From an uncultured Eubacteriales bacterium (lineage in GTDB: Bacteria; Bacillota; Clostridia; Oscillospirales; Oscillospiraceae), in the NCBI GenBank assembly GCA_900548615.1, contig URKW01000088.1:1-8066 (forward strand): a DNA stretch of 8,066 nucleotides, given 5' to 3'. The notes under the pieces are model-generated. The model had not been told where the DNA came from. It made no database searches and saw nothing but the letters and a program-made list of their open reading frames with translations. A program made the translations under genes and the position numbers. Positions 1 through 5,817 of this stretch are shown in pieces. How positions within the stretch are numbered: position 1 is the first letter of the stretch; every line of letters begins with the position of its first letter.

Positions 1-648
1 GACGGAGACGATCCCCGGCACGCTCTTTTTCTTCTCGAACACGAAGTACGCGATGCCGATGGCCGCGAGCACACCGGAGAAGATCAAGAACGTTGCCGCC
101 GTGCCGACGGCGGGGATCGTCACAAACGTCGGCACGAAGGTTCCGATGATGCTGCCGATGGTGTTGAGCGCGTTGAGCCTGCCCACAGTCTTGCCCGTGT
201 CGTCGAGATTGTCGACCGTGAAGCGCGTGAGCGACGGCGTGACGGTGCCGAGCAGCACGCACGGGAACGCGAAGATCACAAGGCACGCCGCGAGCGCCGC
301 CCAGACGAGGAAGTTTTTCGTCACAAAAAGCGCCAGCAGCAGCGAGATGCCCGCGATCAGGTACCGTCCAACAAACGGGATGAGCGCGATCCAGATGGCT
401 GCGATGATGAGGCGGCGGTAGAGCTTATCGGGCGTCGCGCTCCTGTCGGCGAGCTGGCCGCCCCAGACGTTGCCGATGGCCATCGCGATCATAATGACGC
501 CGATGATAACGGTCCACACGATCTGCGACGAGCTGAAGTACGGGGCCATGAGCCTGCTCGCACCGAGCTCGACCGCCATGACGGACATACCGGCAAAAAA
601 TTCGGTCAGGTATAAAAAGTATTTGCTGCGGATGAGTTTATTTTCCAT
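1..648 (-). CDS. Fused MFS/spermidine synthase-family membrane protein, N-terminal part (runs off left edge)
   Basis: The reading frame is open from an ATG at 648 to the window edge, giving 216 codons. A strong Shine-Dalgarno GGGAGGT (660-654) lies 5 bases upstream. The protein starts MENKLIRSKYFLYLTEFF and continues with motifs typical of the membrane half of the family: GMSVMAVELGASRLMAPYF (about 20-38) and GNVWGGQLADR (about 59-69). Several hydrophobic segments follow (about 45-62, 80-105, 108-130, 175-205). In this family the N-terminal transmembrane domain is joined to a C-terminal aminopropyltransferase-like domain; that domain would lie left of position 1 and cannot be checked here. 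True polyamine synthesis activity is unproven for many members. It is divergent from spoIIID. It could instead be a stand-alone MFS-like protein, but the VELGASR segment favours the fused family. Confidence 0.8.
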   Translation of the reverse strand, partial: MENKLIRSKYFLYLTEFFAGMSVMAVELGASRLMAPYFSSSQIVWTVIIGVIMIAMAIGNVWGGQLADRSATPDKLYRRLIIAAIWIALIPFVGRYLIAGISLLLALFVTKNFLVWAALAACLVIFAFPCVLLGTVTPSLTRFTVDNLDDTGKTVGRLNALNTIGSIIGTFVPTFVTIPAVGTAATFLIFSGVLAAIGIAYFVFEKKKSVPGIVSV

Positions 649-699
649 GCAGGACCTCCCTGTCGTTTCGTTTGTGCCGTCTTCGGTGTAGACAGAGAA

Positions 700-729
700 A
701 TTATAACACGCCTGAACCGCTTTGCACAA
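700..729 (-). promoter_or_regulatory. Probable promoter of the leftward membrane-protein gene
   Basis: On the minus strand there is a perfect TATAAT (705-700) preceded by TG and one base, an extended -10. A weak TTGTGC (729-724) lies 18 bases upstream as the -35. The predicted transcript starts near 693, about 45 bases before the start codon at 648. Confidence 0.55.
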
Positions 730-758
730 CGTTTTTGCCGCGTATTCATTCCCGATGC

Positions 759-786
759 GCATATTCCCCTTCTGCACGCATATAGA
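759..786 (+). promoter_or_regulatory. Candidate SigE-type promoter for spoIIID
   Basis: GCATATT at 759-765 matches the SigE -35 consensus KMATATT. Thirteen bases later CATATAGA (779-786) partly matches the -10 consensus CATACAMT. Transcription would start near 793-796, just ahead of the SD at 803-807. spoIIID is SigE-dependent in Bacillus subtilis, so the site fits the gene it precedes. The -10 match is imperfect. Confidence 0.5.
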
Positions 787-815
787 TGGAGCAACATGAG
801 TCAGGAGTGTGCTGC

Positions 816-1064
816 ATGAAGGGTAACATGGAAGAGCGCGCCTGCGCGCTGGCCGCCTACATCATCGAAAACCGCGCCACCGTGCGCGCCGCGGCAAAAA
901 AGTTCGGCGTGAGCAAGTCCACCGTGCACAAGGACCTGCAGGACCGCCTGCCGCAGTTCAACCGCAGCCTATACTTGCAGGTCAAAGAGGTGCTGGAGGT
1001 CAACAAGGCCCAGCGTCACATCCGCGGCGGCATGGCCACGCGAAAAAAATACAAGGGATTTTGA
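816..1064 (+). CDS. spoIIID: Sporulation transcription factor SpoIIID
   Basis: An 82-residue protein, close to the usual 80-95 of SpoIIID. It contains the family core VRAAAKKFGVSKSTVHKDL (about 23-41, the helix-turn-helix), then QDRLP, and the basic C-terminal segment QRHIRGGMATRKKYK (about 66-80), which in B. subtilis SpoIIID is the second DNA-contacting region. SpoIIID acts in the mother cell after engulfment begins, turning SigE-regulon genes on or off and promoting SigK production. The ATG at 816 is chosen because AGGAG (803-807) lies 8 bases upstream. An in-frame ATG at 786 has no SD and falls inside the likely promoter. Its presence implies an endospore-forming host for this part of the window. 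Confidence 0.93.
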   Translation: MKGNMEERACALAAYIIENRATVRAAAKKFGVSKSTVHKDLQDRLPQFNRSLYLQVKEVLEVNKAQRHIRGGMATRKKYKGF

Positions 1065-1105
1065 AACTTTTTTCGACTTTTTGCGTCTAACATAAGAGTG
1101 TGACT

Positions 1106-1147
1106 CCTGCGCGGCAAAATTACTCTTGCACAATTCCGCCGCGCAGG
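1106..1147. repeat. 10-base inverted repeat around the lcp -35 element
   Basis: CCTGCGCGGC (1106-1115) and its exact reverse complement GCCGCGCAGG (1138-1147) flank a 22-base AT-rich centre. No T-run follows, so it is a poor terminator for spoIIID. The right arm sits in the spacer of the predicted lcp promoter and the -35 lies in the centre, so an operator role is possible. Confidence 0.5.
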
Positions 1148-1154
1148 GTAGAAT
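1126..1154 (+). promoter_or_regulatory. Probable SigA-type promoter of the LCP gene
   Basis: TTGCAC (1126-1131), a 17-base spacer and TAGAAT (1149-1154) form a reasonable vegetative promoter. Transcription would start near 1161, about 40 bases before the start codon. It may also serve the SLH gene downstream. Confidence 0.5.
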
Positions 1155-1199
1155 ACCGTTATTGTAAACTAAAAGAAAAATGATCGGAGCAGCTTTGAG

Positions 1200-2264
1200 A
1201 TGAGAGAGCAGGATTATTACGAGCGCGGCTATGACGATGAGCCGCGCCGCAGCAAAAAGGCAAAAAAGCGCAAAAAGAAGCAGTCCGACAGCCGCGGCGA
1301 GCGCGTGGTCGTGACGCTTTTGTCGCTTCTTTTCCTGACCGTGGCCGTCGTGGCGACGGTCAAGTACGTCGTGCGCGCGCCCGAGCCCGTCACGGATGGT
1401 GAAGACCAGCAGACGCAGCAGGACGGCACGGCGGAGGACAGCGACGCCATCCAGACCATCTCCAACGGCAGGGAACGCAAAAGTAAATACTGCTATAATA
1501 TCCTGCTCTACGGCGTGGACAACGACGCCGGCGGCAGCGATACGAATATGCTCATGCGCTTTGACGCGGTAAACAAGACGGTCGACGTCGTCAGCCTGCC
1601 GCGCGACACGCTGATGAGCAACGGCCACAAGCTCAATTCCTCCTACAATAACGGCGGCACAGAAAAGCTGCGCAGCAACATTGAAGACATGCTCGGCGTC
1701 CCCGTGGACTTTTACGTCTCTGTCGACTTAAAGGGCTTCATCACGCTCATCGACCAGATCGACGGCGTCGACTTCGACGTGCCCGAGGATATGGACTACG
1801 ACGACCCCTACCAAGACCTGCACATCCACTTCAAAAAGGGATTGCAGCACCTCAACGGCCAGCAGGCCATGGAGGTCGTGCGCTTCCGCCACAACAACGA
1901 CAACACCGGCTACGGCGGGCAGCAGGACCTCGGCCGCATCGGCACACAGCAGGCGTTTTTGAAAACCGTGGCGCAAAAGCTCATGAAGCTCGAAAATGTC
2001 CCCGCGATGGCGGAAACGTTCTTAAAGTATGTCAAGACCGACCTGACGCTCGGCAACCTCATATGGCTTGCCAACCAGGCGCTCAGTATGGGCGGCATGG
2101 ACGCCATCAGCTTTGCCACCCTCCCCGGCGACGGTGCGGGCTGGTACAAGGGCATGTCCGTCTACGCGCTCGACCCCGAGCAGGTGCTCGAAATGACAAA
2201 TTCGATGCTCAACCCCTACGCTACGGATATCACCGCCGACGACCAGAACATTTTAGTCCCGTGA
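1200..2264 (+). CDS. LytR-CpsA-Psr (LCP) family cell-wall glycopolymer ligase
   Basis: A 354-residue single-pass membrane protein: a very charged cytoplasmic head (1-35, rich in Lys/Arg), one membrane helix (about 36-57), an acidic Gln/Asp linker (62-85) and an extracellular LCP domain (about 98-265). LCP landmarks are present: ILLYGVDN with GSDTNMLM (Asp114), VVSLPRDT (Arg135, Asp136), and VVRFRHNND followed by QQDLGRIGTQQAFL (Arg228, Arg230, Asp243, Arg246). LCP enzymes move lipid-linked polymers such as teichoic acids, capsule or secondary wall polymers onto peptidoglycan outside the cell. The start is supported by GGAG (1186-1189), 10 bases upstream. The SLH gene begins 44 bases after the stop, probably co-transcribed. 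Leucine is mostly coded CTC here, unlike the genes right of about 3230. The attached polymer cannot be told from sequence. Confidence 0.92.
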   Translation: MREQDYYERGYDDEPRRSKKAKKRKKKQSDSRGERVVVTLLSLLFLTVAVVATVKYVVRAPEPVTDGEDQQTQQDGTAEDSDAIQTISNGRERKSKYCYNILLYGVDNDAGGSDTNMLMRFDAVNKTVDVVSLPRDTLMSNGHKLNSSYNNGGTEKLRSNIEDMLGVPVDFYVSVDLKGFITLIDQIDGVDFDVPEDMDYDDPYQDLHIHFKKGLQHLNGQQAMEVVRFRHNNDNTGYGGQQDLGRIGTQQAFLKTVAQKLMKLENVPAMAETFLKYVKTDLTLGNLIWLANQALSMGGMDAISFATLPGDGAGWYKGMSVYALDPEQVLEMTNSMLNPYATDITADDQNILVP

Positions 2265-2308
2265 TCCCCGTGAAATTTTGAGAATGTGAGAAAGAGAGAG
2301 CAAACGCC

Positions 2309-3376
2309 ATGAAGTTCCGCTTTGCGCTGCTTGTCGCGGCGCTCGCACTTGCGCTGAGCATCAGCGCCTTTGCTTACAGCGAGGAGCCCGCGCAGGACAC
2401 TGCCGCTCCCGCACAGGAGGAGACGACGAGTGAAGACAGCGCCCCGTTCGTGCTTCTTCGCGTCTATGAGGGACAGTTTGCCGACGTGAAAGACGGCGAC
2501 TGGTTCGCCTCCCCGGTCGTCTCGGCCTATGAATACGGGCTTTTGAACGGCCGCAGTGAGAGTTCCTTTGCGCCGAACGGCAATGTGACGATCGCCGAGC
2601 TTTTGACCATCGCCGCGCGGCTGCGCGCCATCTACACGACCGGCAGCGACGCGGTCATCCCCGCCGCAAAGGAGAATGAGGCGTGGTATGCGCCGTATGT
2701 CTCGTACTTAAAGAGCCAGAATTTGCTCGACAACAGCTTCGAGGGCTTCTACCTTCTGCCCGCGTCACGCGCGCAGATGGCGGGCATTTTCGCCTTCGCC
2801 GTGCCGGAGGAATGGTACACCGAGCCCAACGCCTCGCTCGTCCCCTCGGCCTCCGGGAGCCGCGAGTACATCGCCGACGTGACGGACAAAACGCCCTACC
2901 GCAGTGAAATACTTCTGATGTACCGCCGCGGGCTGCTCTCCGGCATGGACGCAAAGGGCAGCTTTTACCCCGACCGCAGCGTCAGCCGCGCGGAGATCGC
3001 GGCGCTTTTGACGCGCGTGGTCAAGCCCGAAACGCGCCTGACGCTCACGTGGACGGTCGCGCCGTATCACTCCGTCAAAAACGCGACGCTCGCAAGCCTT
3101 GTCAAAGCGCCGGCAAGCACGTCGCTCCCGACGTCTGCCAAGGACACCGCCGCCATTGATGGACTCGTGCGCAATATGCTCGCGCGCGGCGAGCACACGA
3201 TCACGCTAAACTACTCCAAGGCCCTCACCACCGCCACCGCCAGCGCGCCGAAGGACACGTGGCTCAGGCCGTCGCCGATCATGGAGTACCGCTTCAGCAC
3301 CAGCGGCACGCCTAGCAGCGCCGCGCACAACGACACCAGAATGCCCACCACGAAGGCCCGCAGAATAAACGGGTAG
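2309..3376 (+). CDS. Secreted SLH-domain protein, C-terminus replaced at a breakpoint
   Basis: A signal peptide (1-22, ending SAFA) is followed by a Glu/Ala/Thr-rich linker and three S-layer homology repeats: about 54-108 (FADVKDGDWFASPVVSAYEYG), 122-165 (degenerate) and 186-240 (IADVTDKTPYRSEI, then GSFYPDRSVSRAEIAALLTR). SLH repeats anchor exported proteins to secondary wall polymers. Residues about 241-305 look like the start of a further extracellular domain (RNMLARGEHTITLNYSK). From about residue 306 the frame (to the stop at 3374-3376) is simply the antisense of znuB, so the last 50 or so residues are not natural and the real protein should be longer. The SD is weak (AGAGAGAG, 2293-2300, 8 bases before the ATG). 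It sits 44 bases after the LCP gene. The SLH identity is firm; the natural C-terminus is unknown. Confidence 0.85.
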   Translation: MKFRFALLVAALALALSISAFAYSEEPAQDTAAPAQEETTSEDSAPFVLLRVYEGQFADVKDGDWFASPVVSAYEYGLLNGRSESSFAPNGNVTIAELLTIAARLRAIYTTGSDAVIPAAKENEAWYAPYVSYLKSQNLLDNSFEGFYLLPASRAQMAGIFAFAVPEEWYTEPNASLVPSASGSREYIADVTDKTPYRSEILLMYRRGLLSGMDAKGSFYPDRSVSRAEIAALLTRVVKPETRLTLTWTVAPYHSVKNATLASLVKAPASTSLPTSAKDTAAIDGLVRNMLARGEHTITLNYSKALTTATASAPKDTWLRPSPIMEYRFSTSGTPSSAAHNDTRMPTTKARRING

Positions 3377-3402
3377 GTAAACATCTCCAGTAGCAGACTC
3401 AT
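3211..3402 (-). pseudogene. znuB: 5' fragment of zinc ABC transporter permease ZnuB
   Basis: Sixty-three codons remain of a protein that normally has about 260-290 residues. The start is firm: the ATG at 3402 overlaps the znuC stop in an ATGA, with GGAGGTGA just upstream. The first 57 residues match the family start, with LCAALLGVPLVLKRYSMIGD followed by GLSHVSFGALAVA. After that the frame leaves the family and stops at 3211-3213, in sequence belonging to the SLH gene. ZnuB is the polytopic inner component that passes Zn(II) (or Mn(II) in sister families) across the membrane; this fragment keeps only the first helix and the start of the next. The operon as shown cannot make a working importer. 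This is either an assembly artefact or a real knockout. Confidence 0.85.
3214..3240. other. Breakpoint joining two truncated, convergent genes
   Basis: Left of here the plus strand codes an SLH protein. Right of here the minus strand codes ZnuB from its start codon to about residue 57. Neither gene reaches a natural end. The join falls in a CACC/GCC-rich low-complexity run (3224-3241). No insertion sequence, integrase, direct repeat or att-like site is visible. Leucine codon use differs sharply on the two sides. A chimeric contig is the first suspicion; a true recombination is possible. Confidence 0.75.
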
Positions 3403-4115
3403 ACCCCGTCACCTCCAAACTTTTTGCCGTAGGGCGAGGCCAGATACTCCGCCGCCGTGCCGAAAAACCAGCCCTTATGTCCGGCGTGGAGAATGTGGGT
3501 GGCGTATTTCAGGGCGTTCTGCAGGTCGTGGGTCACCATGACGATGGCGATGCCCTCGGTGCGGTTCAGGTATTCCAGCGTGCGGTACATGTCGTGGGCC
3601 GCCTCCGGGTCAAGGCCCGTCACCGGCTCGTCCAGAATCAGCAGTTCTCCGGCGGCGCACAACGCGCGGGACAGCAGCACCCGCTGCTGCTGTCCGCCGG
3701 ACAGCTCCCGGTAGCAGCGATCCTTCAGCTCCAGCACCCCCAGCTTGCCCATGTTCATCAGGGCCTTGGACTTTTCGGCGGCGGTGTAGAAGAACCGGCC
3801 CCGCCGTGCGCTGAGAAAGCCCGACAGCACCACCTCATACACCGTGGCGGGGAAGTCCCGCTGGGCACGGGTCTGCTGGGGCAGATAGCCGATGGCACCG
3901 GCCTTCAGGGACTTGTCCACCGTGATGCGGCCCTCCATAGGCTTCAGAAGACCCAGCAGCACCTTTAGCAGCGTGGACTTGCCGCTGCCGTTCTCGCCCA
4001 CCACGCACAGATAGTCGCCGCCGCGCACCTGAAAGGTCAGGTGGCGGCTCAAGGCCTTGCCCTCGTAGCCCAGCGCCACGTCACGGCAGTCGATCAGTAA
4101 TTTTTTTTCTTCCAT
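3399..4115 (-). CDS. znuC: Zinc ABC transporter ATP-binding protein ZnuC
   Basis: A 238-residue ABC ATPase with all key motifs: Walker A GENGSGKST (40-48), Q-loop YLPQQ (77-81), signature LSGGQ (138-142), Walker B LLILDE (158-163), D-loop GLD (167-169) and switch His196 (VTHD). In the metal-uptake family it powers import of Zn(II) bound by ZnuA through ZnuB. The ATG at 4115 is preferred because AAGGAGGG (4132-4125) lies 9 bases upstream and it overlaps the znuA stop by one base (TGATG). A longer in-frame version from 4154 would run well into znuA. Its stop overlaps the znuB start (ATGA), so the genes are translationally coupled. Leucine is almost always CTG. Zinc rather than manganese is inferred from Zur and the His-rich ZnuA. 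Confidence 0.93.
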   Translation of the reverse strand: MEEKKLLIDCRDVALGYEGKALSRHLTFQVRGGDYLCVVGENGSGKSTLLKVLLGLLKPMEGRITVDKSLKAGAIGYLPQQTRAQRDFPATVYEVVLSGFLSARRGRFFYTAAEKSKALMNMGKLGVLELKDRCYRELSGGQQQRVLLSRALCAAGELLILDEPVTGLDPEAAHDMYRTLEYLNRTEGIAIVMVTHDLQNALKYATHILHAGHKGWFFGTAAEYLASPYGKKFGGDGV

Positions 4116-5107
4116 CAGGCCAAACCCTCCTTCAGCGCCTCTACGTTTTCCCACATGAGGCTGAGATAGGTGGCGCCCGCCTCCATGTCCTGCCGCGACA
4201 CCGTCTGGCAGGACTGAAACGTCAGCACCTTCGCCCCGGTGGTTTCGGCAATGGCCTGCGCCACCTTCTGGCTGCTTAATTCAATGGTATACACCACGGG
4301 GATATGCGCCTCCTCCACCTTATCAATGAGGTATTTCAGCGTGGCGAGAGACGGCTCCGTGTCGCTGGCGCAGCCGTGGAAGGCTGCCCGGTAGTCCAGC
4401 CCGTACTCCTTGCAGAAGTACAGCAGGGGAAAGCGGTCGCCGAACACCAGCAGTCGCCGTTGTCCCGCCGCCACCGTGTCCCGGAAGGCTTCGTCCAGCT
4501 GATCCAGCTGGGCCAGATAGTCCGTCAGCCGGGATTGATAGCCCTCCTGATGGGCGGGGTCGGCCTGACACAGCGCGTCGCAGATGGCCTGACACAGCGT
4601 CTTGGCCAGCACGGGGGACGTCCATACGTGCTCGTCGTATTCAATGTCATCGCTGTCGTGGCTGTGATCTTCACTGTCATGGTCATGGTCATGGTCATGG
4701 TCATGGTCGTGGTCGTCGTGACCGCCCTCCATGCCCTCGGCCCATTCCTCCGCCAGCGCCGACACCTGCGGCATCAGCGGCAGCGTCACGGCGATGTTCT
4801 CTCCGGCGGCGGACAGAATGTCCTCCACCCACGCCTCGCTCTCGCCGCCGTTATAGAGGAATACGTCAGACTCCGACAGCGTGATCACGTCCAGCGGCGT
4901 GGGCTCAAAGCTGTGCGTCTCTTTTCCAGCGGCCACCAGCAGCGTCACGTCCACGTCGTCGCCGCCGATCTGCCGGGCGAAGTCGTAGTAGGGGAACACG
5001 GTGCACACCACCTGCAATTTGCCGTCCTCCGCCCTTTGCCGTGGGCCGCAGCCCACAAGGGAGACCGCCAGCGTCAGCGCCAGCAGCAGCGCGAAAAGCC
5101 GCTTCAT
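4115..5107 (-). CDS. znuA: Zinc-binding lipoprotein ZnuA (cluster 9 solute-binding protein)
   Basis: A 330-residue precursor with a lipoprotein signal: basic start, hydrophobic core and lipobox LVGC with Cys20 as the lipidated residue. The mature protein captures Zn(II) outside the membrane and hands it to ZnuB/ZnuC. Probable ligands are His65 (GKETHSFEP) and His160 (DEHVWTSP). Between them is a metal-collecting loop with His at 130, 133-143 (alternate residues), 148 and 150, all set among Asp. Where many ZnuA proteins have a third His, this one reads VFGDRFPLLYF (Asp224), followed by AAFHGCASDTEPS. This resembles a Gram-positive variant, though that is from memory. The start at 5107 is supported by GGAGG (5119-5115), 7 bases upstream, and by the ATGA overlap with the zur stop. 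A longer form from 5137 would spoil the signal peptide. Confidence 0.92.
   Translation of the reverse strand: MKRLFALLLALTLAVSLVGCGPRQRAEDGKLQVVCTVFPYYDFARQIGGDDVDVTLLVAAGKETHSFEPTPLDVITLSESDVFLYNGGESEAWVEDILSAAGENIAVTLPLMPQVSALAEEWAEGMEGGHDDHDHDHDHDHDHDSEDHSHDSDDIEYDEHVWTSPVLAKTLCQAICDALCQADPAHQEGYQSRLTDYLAQLDQLDEAFRDTVAAGQRRLLVFGDRFPLLYFCKEYGLDYRAAFHGCASDTEPSLATLKYLIDKVEEAHIPVVYTIELSSQKVAQAIAETTGAKVLTFQSCQTVSRQDMEAGATYLSLMWENVEALKEGLA
4676..4720. repeat. GTCATG hexanucleotide repeat coding the ZnuA His-Asp loop
   Basis: Five exact GTCATG units (4676-4705) are followed by GTCGTG (4706-4711) and a shorter GTC-GTC-GTG end. On the minus strand each six-base unit codes His-Asp. Because units are two codons long, gain or loss of a unit changes loop length without shifting frame. 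Slippage could vary the number of zinc ligands between strains. Confidence 0.85.
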
Positions 5108-5508
5108 ACGTTCTCCTCCCTGCCGCAGCTCTCGCACAGACCGTAAAACAGCGTCCGCCGTGGGTCAATGCGGAAGTGGTGCTCCCGCTCCAGATGCTGG
5201 TACAGCTCCCCCAGATGGGAGCAGTCCAGATGCCGGATGCAGCCGCATTTTTCGCATTTCAGCAGAAAGCAGCTGCCCTCGTCGTGACCGCAGTACTGGT
5301 AGTAAGCGCCCTGGTCGGTGACGGCCTTGTGGACAAGTCCCTGCTGGGCCAGCCGCTCCAGCTGCCGGTACACGGTGGTCAGGCCGATGGTTTGACCCTC
5401 CCGGTGCAGCTGCTCTGTCAGCTCCGCGGCGGTGGTGCAGCCCTCCGGGCTGGCCTTGACGCCCTCCAGCACCGCCCGCTGCTGCCGTGTCATATAGGTA
5501 ACGGACAT
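5104..5508 (-). CDS. zur: Fur-family zinc uptake regulator (Zur)
   Basis: A 134-residue Fur-family repressor. The winged-helix part (about 24-60) contains TIGLTTVYRQLERLAQQGLV, the usual DNA-reading segment. The dimerisation and metal part has a structural Cys4 zinc site (CEKC at 85-88, CESC at 125-128) and likely regulatory ligands among His75, Cys90, His93, Cys96, His110 and His111. When zinc is plentiful such proteins bind DNA and shut off zinc import. Zur rather than Fur or PerR is inferred from its place as first gene of zur-znuA-znuC-znuB'. The start at 5508 is chosen because GGAGGTG (5521-5515) lies 6 bases upstream. A longer version from 5565 would begin inside the promoter. The stop overlaps the znuA start by four bases. 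Confidence 0.9.
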   Translation of the reverse strand: MSVTYMTRQQRAVLEGVKASPEGCTTAAELTEQLHREGQTIGLTTVYRQLERLAQQGLVHKAVTDQGAYYQYCGHDEGSCFLLKCEKCGCIRHLDCSHLGELYQHLEREHHFRIDPRRTLFYGLCESCGREENV

Positions 5509-5531
5509 GTGTCCCACCTCCAATTTGAAAA

Positions 5532-5575
5532 TGAAAACCGATTTCAGATTATAGCAGGAAAGCAAAATTTGTCAA
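5532..5575 (-). promoter_or_regulatory. Consensus promoter and Zur-like operator of the zur-znu operon
   Basis: On the minus strand there is a perfect TTGACA (5575-5570), a 16-base spacer and a perfect TATAAT (5553-5548). Immediately downstream, over the expected start of transcription, is an inverted repeat. On the plus strand it reads TGAAAACCGATTTCA (5532-5546), a 7-1-7 arrangement with 6 of 7 positions paired, the geometry of Fur-family boxes. A strong promoter blocked by a repressor at +1 fits zinc-controlled autoregulation. The operator assignment is inference. Confidence 0.75.
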
Positions 5576-5615
5576 GCCGTCAGGCGGAAAGAATGCGCTT
5601 CTTGGCGACAAGACA

Positions 5616-5654
5616 TTAACACTATCTTAACACGACTCTGCTAAGACCTTAACA
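5616..5654 (+). promoter_or_regulatory. TTAACA direct-repeat array in 11-base phase
   Basis: Exact TTAACA hexamers start at 5616, 5627 and 5649. The offsets are 11 and 22, so all lie on one face of the helix; the skipped position (5638-5643, CTGCTA) is degenerate. Direct TTAACA-like hexamers with 5-base gaps are the known binding pattern of B. subtilis PhoP, an OmpR/PhoB-type response regulator. No clear promoter is seen directly after it. It lies about 40 bases beyond the zur -35 and over 180 bases before the first SNF promoter, so its target is unclear. Confidence 0.4.
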
Positions 5655-5707
5655 TCTACGTAGGTTGTTTCTTGAAAAGAAAAATCAAAATCCAAGAGAA
5701 AATAGTG

Positions 5708-5803
5708 ATGATAATACAGGAAATAGAACAAATCAGAAAACAATTAAATAAGAAAAACGCAGTTAAGACGGAAAGTTTGCTCGTTAATAGATTGTTAAAA
5801 TAG
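5708..5803 (+). CDS. Possible 31-residue peptide, doubtful
   Basis: An ATG at 5708 opens 31 codons ending at TAG 5801-5803. The peptide begins MIIQEIEQIRKQLNKKN and ends in VNRLLK. It is Lys/Gln/Leu-rich and looks like one amphipathic helix. The start of the helix is faintly like Spo0E-like phosphatase peptides (IE..RK.LN), but their SQELD motif is absent. The only SD candidate is a weak AAGAGA about 10-15 bases upstream. Its AT-rich codons are unlike those of neighbouring genes. It may be chance or a gene remnant. Confidence 0.18.
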   Translation: MIIQEIEQIRKQLNKKNAVKTESLLVNRLLK

Positions 5804-5817
5804 TAGATTATGATGTT

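Larger units (their letters stand above)
5577..5817. other. AT-rich spacer between the zur operon and the first SNF gene
   Basis: This stretch is far more AT-rich than the genes beside it. It holds the TTAACA array, a possible 31-codon ORF (5708-5803) and a second set of TTAA-type hexamers at 5784, 5795 and 5816 (offsets 11 and 21). No tRNA, rRNA or clear terminator is seen. The zur and SNF genes are divergent, so no terminator is needed here. Confidence 0.6.

Noticed and set aside
786..815. Longer N-terminus for SpoIIID from ATG 786
   Set aside because: No SD, lies in the predicted promoter, and the extra ten residues are not family-like.
969..1628. 219-codon minus-strand frame over spoIIID and the LCP gene
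   Set aside because: Overlaps two well-identified genes and has no SD or recognisable motif.
4676..4720. Short regular repeat considered as CRISPR or intergenic satellite
   Set aside because: Units are 6 bases without spacers and lie in frame inside znuA, coding His-Asp.
4304..5146. 280-codon plus-strand frame across znuA and the end of zur
   Set aside because: Antisense shadow; its Val/Met run is only the GTCATG repeat read the other way.
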